Shown one piece after another: positions 62,301 to 64,000 of a stretch of 64,000 nt of DNA (positions are counted from its first letter, which is position 1; each line of letters begins with the position of its first letter). The stretch spans positions 28,052 to 92,051 of the forward strand of contig CBFHPW010000007.1 in the NCBI GenBank assembly GCA_965657945.1, written 5' to 3'. Source of the stretch: CAJJDF01 sp965657945 (GTDB lineage: Bacteria; Bacteroidota; Bacteroidia; Flavobacteriales_D; CAJJDF01). Both the position numbers and the translations under genes were made by a program. A model generated the notes under the pieces. That model did no database searches. It was not told where the DNA came from and saw only the letters and a program-made list of their open reading frames with translations.

Positions 62301-62758
62301 GAGACACCCTCAATCTTGGTCTTGGATGCTACAGATTGGTGGTAAAAGATACAGATGGGGACGGAATTGGTTTTTGGGCAAACTCAGACGGAACAGGATA
62401 CTTAAGGTTTCATAAAATGACTGGACAAGCAGCTTGGGCCATAAATCCAGATTTTGGCGGATCTTTTACATACAATTTTACCATCGGTTCTTACCTAAAC
62501 CTAAAAGAAATAAACAATACGATTAATTTTGAAATTTATCCAAATCCATCGCAAGGAGAATTCAGTGTTGAAGGAACGAATATTGACCTTACAGACATAG
62601 AGATAGTGAACATGCTAGGACAATCAATCCCTTTTGAAGCAATTAAAAAAGGAGAAATAACGACAATAAAAGGCACTCATTTAAAAGCGGGTGTTTATTA
62701 TGTGATTGTTTCACATCCTCACGGAAAAGCAAGCAAGAAGCTAATCCTCAACAAATAA
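59354..62758 (+). CDS. T9SS-secreted PNGase F-like protein with LamG domain
   Basis: An 1134-residue secreted protein. Signal peptide about 1-20. Residues about 30-260 match the N-terminal part of PNGase F-related proteins (YEKILMHYNMRCKGG, then LGCGEWDYSC). A LamG/concanavalin-like domain is inserted at about 281-495 (RTMEAWIKTT; DGNWHHVAAILTG; GEMDELRIWNTNL). The C-terminal part of the PNGase fold resumes near 679 with PTGYHGYNDIIANKYF, TSITGHGQEGEF and GGTWIYDRAGWCPG (about 757-770). Residues 1054-1134 are a type A sorting domain (NFEIYPNPSQGEFSVEG). Removal of N-glycans from glycoproteins is the family activity, but catalytic residues could not be mapped, so a different glycan role is possible. 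Confidence 0.75.
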   Translation: MKRLSLLALIFIQSYGISQSIGDTIRIQSFDYSSQTRDTMVNFPTDTTVKYEKILMHYNMRCKGGRVSTGTNRNLGCGEWDYSCNTYIHDSTRFDSTRALISNYLISNFSGNSFPYSINPIYDYHRKIEKKTTVISITSEDIDTIGSGSLVSNKVIPTQLHTGKTQFLYTATELLAAGITAGNIDALLLDASSTGSRANQLKIKIKSTSKSILITDSIDLSGFMEVFYSTTQLATGLNKFQFHTPFNWDGTSNLIVEFTFNGNSTGLPNSILCHSSSHGGLMAGGDYSLKFESANFIESNSYKGVGGTTNRTMEAWIKTTTIGGEILSWGNNATSEKWNWRTTNNGYQRIEINGAGVVGSTNIADGNWHHVAAILTGSRLSDIEFYVDGVLDSKTSNPSTSINTNILSGINVQVSKGIHNRYLIGEMDELRIWNTNLSVADLRAWKRKKVNSSHPNYLNLEMNYRLNSTGTIAVADSSSNGNHGIINGSSNRISFTGEDLFKEISELNIRPNIQFAQGTYVLSTVNDTLYDSVAHLSHLVQERQVFSKSGELRSDSIGIVATNTYYNATNKSYYYTSLGVLYDSASNSPNGTLTLTDLTYYNRFPMKFEIMSFVTPYGINLDLGMEGKTWIFDVTDFSPFLIGKKRMTMERGGEYQEEMDISFHYIIGTPEREVKEIKEVWPTGYHGYNDIIANKYFAPRKIPLDTSAKYYEVKTSITGHGQEGEFIPRMHFLKVDNGTQFDWQVWKDCGENPVYPQGGTWIYDRAGWCPGMATDVQVNDITSIVGSNDSVLLDYGVTSASGTSNYIVSNKLVTYGEYNHNLDAAIVDVIAPSNRVEYTRENSICHYPKITIRNTGKTQLTSLKIEFWVNNSSTKEVFNWTGNLAPSQNEIVEMHAPNTMWQSVSGLDNVFHAEISQPNNGSDEYSFNNYYSSKFTVPDFIESPFRIDYRSNSAASETSFKIYDEFGTEIYSNSGQANNTLFRDTLNLGLGCYRLVVKDTDGDGIGFWANSDGTGYLRFHKMTGQAAWAINPDFGGSFTYNFTIGSYLNLKEINNTINFEIYPNPSQGEFSVEGTNIDLTDIEIVNMLGQSIPFEAIKKGEITTIKGTHLKAGVYYVIVSHPHGKASKKLILNK

Positions 62759-62760
62759 GA

Positions 62761-62895
62761 ATGAATAGAAACAAAGTCAGAAGAGCCGCTTACAAAGGAA
62801 TTTCCAAGGAGAGGAAATCACACCAAGAGTTTTTTGATGATTTCAAGAAACACAACCGAGTGAATAGTGAATTACTAGCTCAAGAAACATCTTAA
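62761..62895 (+). CDS. Small basic protein (44 residues)
   Basis: ATG 62761 begins two bases after the previous stop. The product is helical and charged (VRRAAYKGISKERKSHQEFF), with a neutral tail. The close spacing and coding-like composition suggest a real small gene translated with the PNGase-like gene, but no family is known and chance cannot be ruled out. Confidence 0.4.
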   Translation: MNRNKVRRAAYKGISKERKSHQEFFDDFKKHNRVNSELLAQETS

Positions 62896-62913
62896 ATTCC
62901 TTCCTTGGCAAAA

Positions 62914-63045
62914 ATGAAGAAAACCACTACAGTGCGTTATGTATATATTGGAATTCTTTCTATTGTACTCATACTAAGAGCATTTGGTGTAACAGAATTA
63001 CTTCTGTCAGCAGGATTGGGAACAGGCACATTCATTTTGAATTAA
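62914..63045 (+). CDS. Small single-span membrane protein (43 residues)
   Basis: ATG 62914, 18 bases after the previous small gene. A basic N-terminus (MKKTTTVRY) precedes a long hydrophobic stretch (VYIGILSIVLILRAFGV, then TELLLSAGLGTGTFIL), so one or two membrane passes. It is followed by a terminator at a normal distance, which supports a transcribed small gene. Function unknown. Confidence 0.45.
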   Translation: MKKTTTVRYVYIGILSIVLILRAFGVTELLLSAGLGTGTFILN

Positions 63046-63082
63046 GCAAGACAAGTGGACCGTATAGCTCTAAACCAAAAAA

Positions 63083-63120
63083 CCTCAACTATCTATTGTT
63101 TAGACTGTTGAGGCTTTTTT
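63083..63120 (+). terminator. Rho-independent terminator after the small genes
   Basis: CCTCAAC / GTTGAGG around a loop of about 17 bases, with T-run on the plus strand and A-run on the other side, so it could also serve the gene coded on the minus strand, which ends at 63182. Confidence 0.8.
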
Positions 63121-63181
63121 GTACTCGAGACGGGAAAAACATCGAGCTTTCTGAAAGAGGATATTCAATTAGTATTGAGTT

Positions 63182-64000
63182 TTATTTAAACAGGTGAAAA
63201 CTACCTGCAATTTGTTTTGGCTCTTCCATTTTTTTTTCTCGATAAGATAATGTGAAGTAATATACACCATCTGATGAAGTTTTTCCATTTTGTTTTCCAT
63301 CCCAACCTAGCTGTATAGAATTAATGTCAGTACTTTCATAAACTAAATTACCCCACCTATTGTAAATTTTAAAATCCCCTTCGGTAATAGAGTAGTCTTT
63401 CAATGGAGAGAAATAATCATTAATTCCATCAGAATTTGGTGAAAAAACATTTGGTAATGAAGGACAAATTATCTTAATTGTTTCCCTCACTCTACAATAA
63501 GCAGTTATTACTTCGACCCAATAATATCCTGTGTCGAAAATATTGATTTCAGAAGATTGACTTCCATTGCTCCAATTATAGGATAATCCTCCATTAATCT
63601 GAACATCTAATAATAAAGACCCAGAACATAATACCGATTCTTCCGGCAATTCTAGGTCTGGTTTTGATTGCATAAATAATATAACTGAAATTGTATCAAT
63701 TAAACTTGTCAATCTACTTTGCTTATATAAACTATATGTAATAGCCGAACTAGGACATAAACTAACAAAAGGGAGTGTATCCTGTATCCCATTATTCCAA
63801 CTGTAACTGTAATTAGGGTCATACGGAACTTGGTCAAAATCAAGGCAGCTATCTTGACATAAGGTATCGTAATAAATTGAAACGGGTTTTACAGGGAAAC
63901 AAATTTGTTGAAGATTAGAAGACCCCCCAGTTGAGGAAGTAAAACCCCAATTGACTTTTGTTTTTCCTCCAAATATTCTGTTGATTAAATCTACCTTGTG
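63182..64000 (-). CDS. T9SS type B (gliding-motility-type) surface protein, 5' end cut by window edge
   Basis: The frame is open from the right edge to a stop at 63182, at least 272 residues; the start is outside. The C-terminal 90 residues are a type B (CHU_C) sorting domain: LPNVFSPNSDGINDYFSPL, FKIYNRWGNLVYES, GWDGKQNGKTSSDGVYYFTL. Before it lie SprB-like beta modules with Cys pairs (LCSGSLLLDVQ; YSYSWNNGIQDT). So it is secreted and surface-attached. A TTG inside the frame at 63712 could be read as a start but is in mid-domain. The matching large protein at the left edge is of the same general kind. Confidence 0.85.
   Translation of the reverse strand, partial: HKVDLINRIFGGKTKVNWGFTSSTGGSSNLQQICFPVKPVSIYYDTLCQDSCLDFDQVPYDPNYSYSWNNGIQDTLPFVSLCPSSAITYSLYKQSRLTSLIDTISVILFMQSKPDLELPEESVLCSGSLLLDVQINGGLSYNWSNGSQSSEINIFDTGYYWVEVITAYCRVRETIKIICPSLPNVFSPNSDGINDYFSPLKDYSITEGDFKIYNRWGNLVYESTDINSIQLGWDGKQNGKTSSDGVYYFTLSYREKKMEEPKQIAGSFHLFK

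Noticed and set aside
63710..63712. TTG start for the type B sorting protein
   Set aside because: The frame stays open to the right edge with domain-like sequence upstream of it, so this is an internal codon.
1..64000. CRISPR array, prophage, insertion sequence or replication origin
   Set aside because: No regularly spaced repeats, no integrase or transposase motif, and dnaN is not accompanied by dnaA or DnaA-box clusters that I could see.

Overview
The window is chromosomal DNA from an AT-rich bacterium of the phylum Bacteroidota, most like the order Flavobacteriales. The signs are C-terminal Por/type IX secretion (T9SS) sorting domains of both type A and type B, a fused MurF-alanine racemase, a RibBA fusion, a TamL-like Omp85 lipoprotein, -7 promoter elements of the form TAnnTTTG, and almost no Shine-Dalgarno sequences. 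I cannot name the genus; a Crocinitomicaceae/Fluviicola-like relative is a guess. Most genes are housekeeping genes in short operons.

Layout. 1-10 kb: envelope and secreted functions: the end of a large PKD-domain surface protein (cut by the left edge), endonuclease I, an EamA transporter, a Bacteroidota regulator, a uracil-DNA-glycosylase-fold protein, and a four-gene cluster of small T9SS, collagen-like and glycine-rich secreted proteins, the last broken by an amber codon. 10-20 kb: sulfide:quinone oxidoreductase, a von Willebrand A membrane protein, fabG, ribBA, an RlmG-type methyltransferase, two uncharacterised genes (one with kinase-like motifs), a YqhD-type alcohol dehydrogenase and a Crp/Fnr regulator. 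20-27 kb: a probable light-response block: photolyase, an SDR epimerase, and on the other strand a MerR/B12-binding regulator followed by crtI, crtB, a coupled unknown gene and idi. 27-38 kb: murF-alr, tdk, a DbpA-type DEAD-box helicase, lptC, a TPR protein, an outer-membrane protein, coaX and a PfkB kinase, all on the minus strand.

38.0-38.5 kb is the most unusual region. An intact tRNA-Asn and its terminator are followed by a GIY-YIG nuclease gene broken by TAG in its signature motif, then by a decayed copy of the same tRNA whose anticodon arm and T arm are interrupted by TCCCGA/TCGGGA palindromes, then by an exact second copy of the tRNA 3' end plus terminator. This looks like a small mobile element that targets tRNA genes.

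38.6-55 kb: MscS channel, upp, fabD, ilvE with a hairpin leader, a pair of paralogous outer-membrane proteins, asnS, TamL, a SpoU methyltransferase, MazG-like and EF-P genes, a rhomboid protease, dnaN and tRNA-Cys. 55-64 kb: nrdB-nrdA, a large T9SS-secreted PNGase F-like protein with an inserted LamG domain, two very small genes, and the 3' end of a type B T9SS protein that runs off the right edge. Start codons were moved inward where the longest frame overran a promoter, a terminator or a clear signal peptide.
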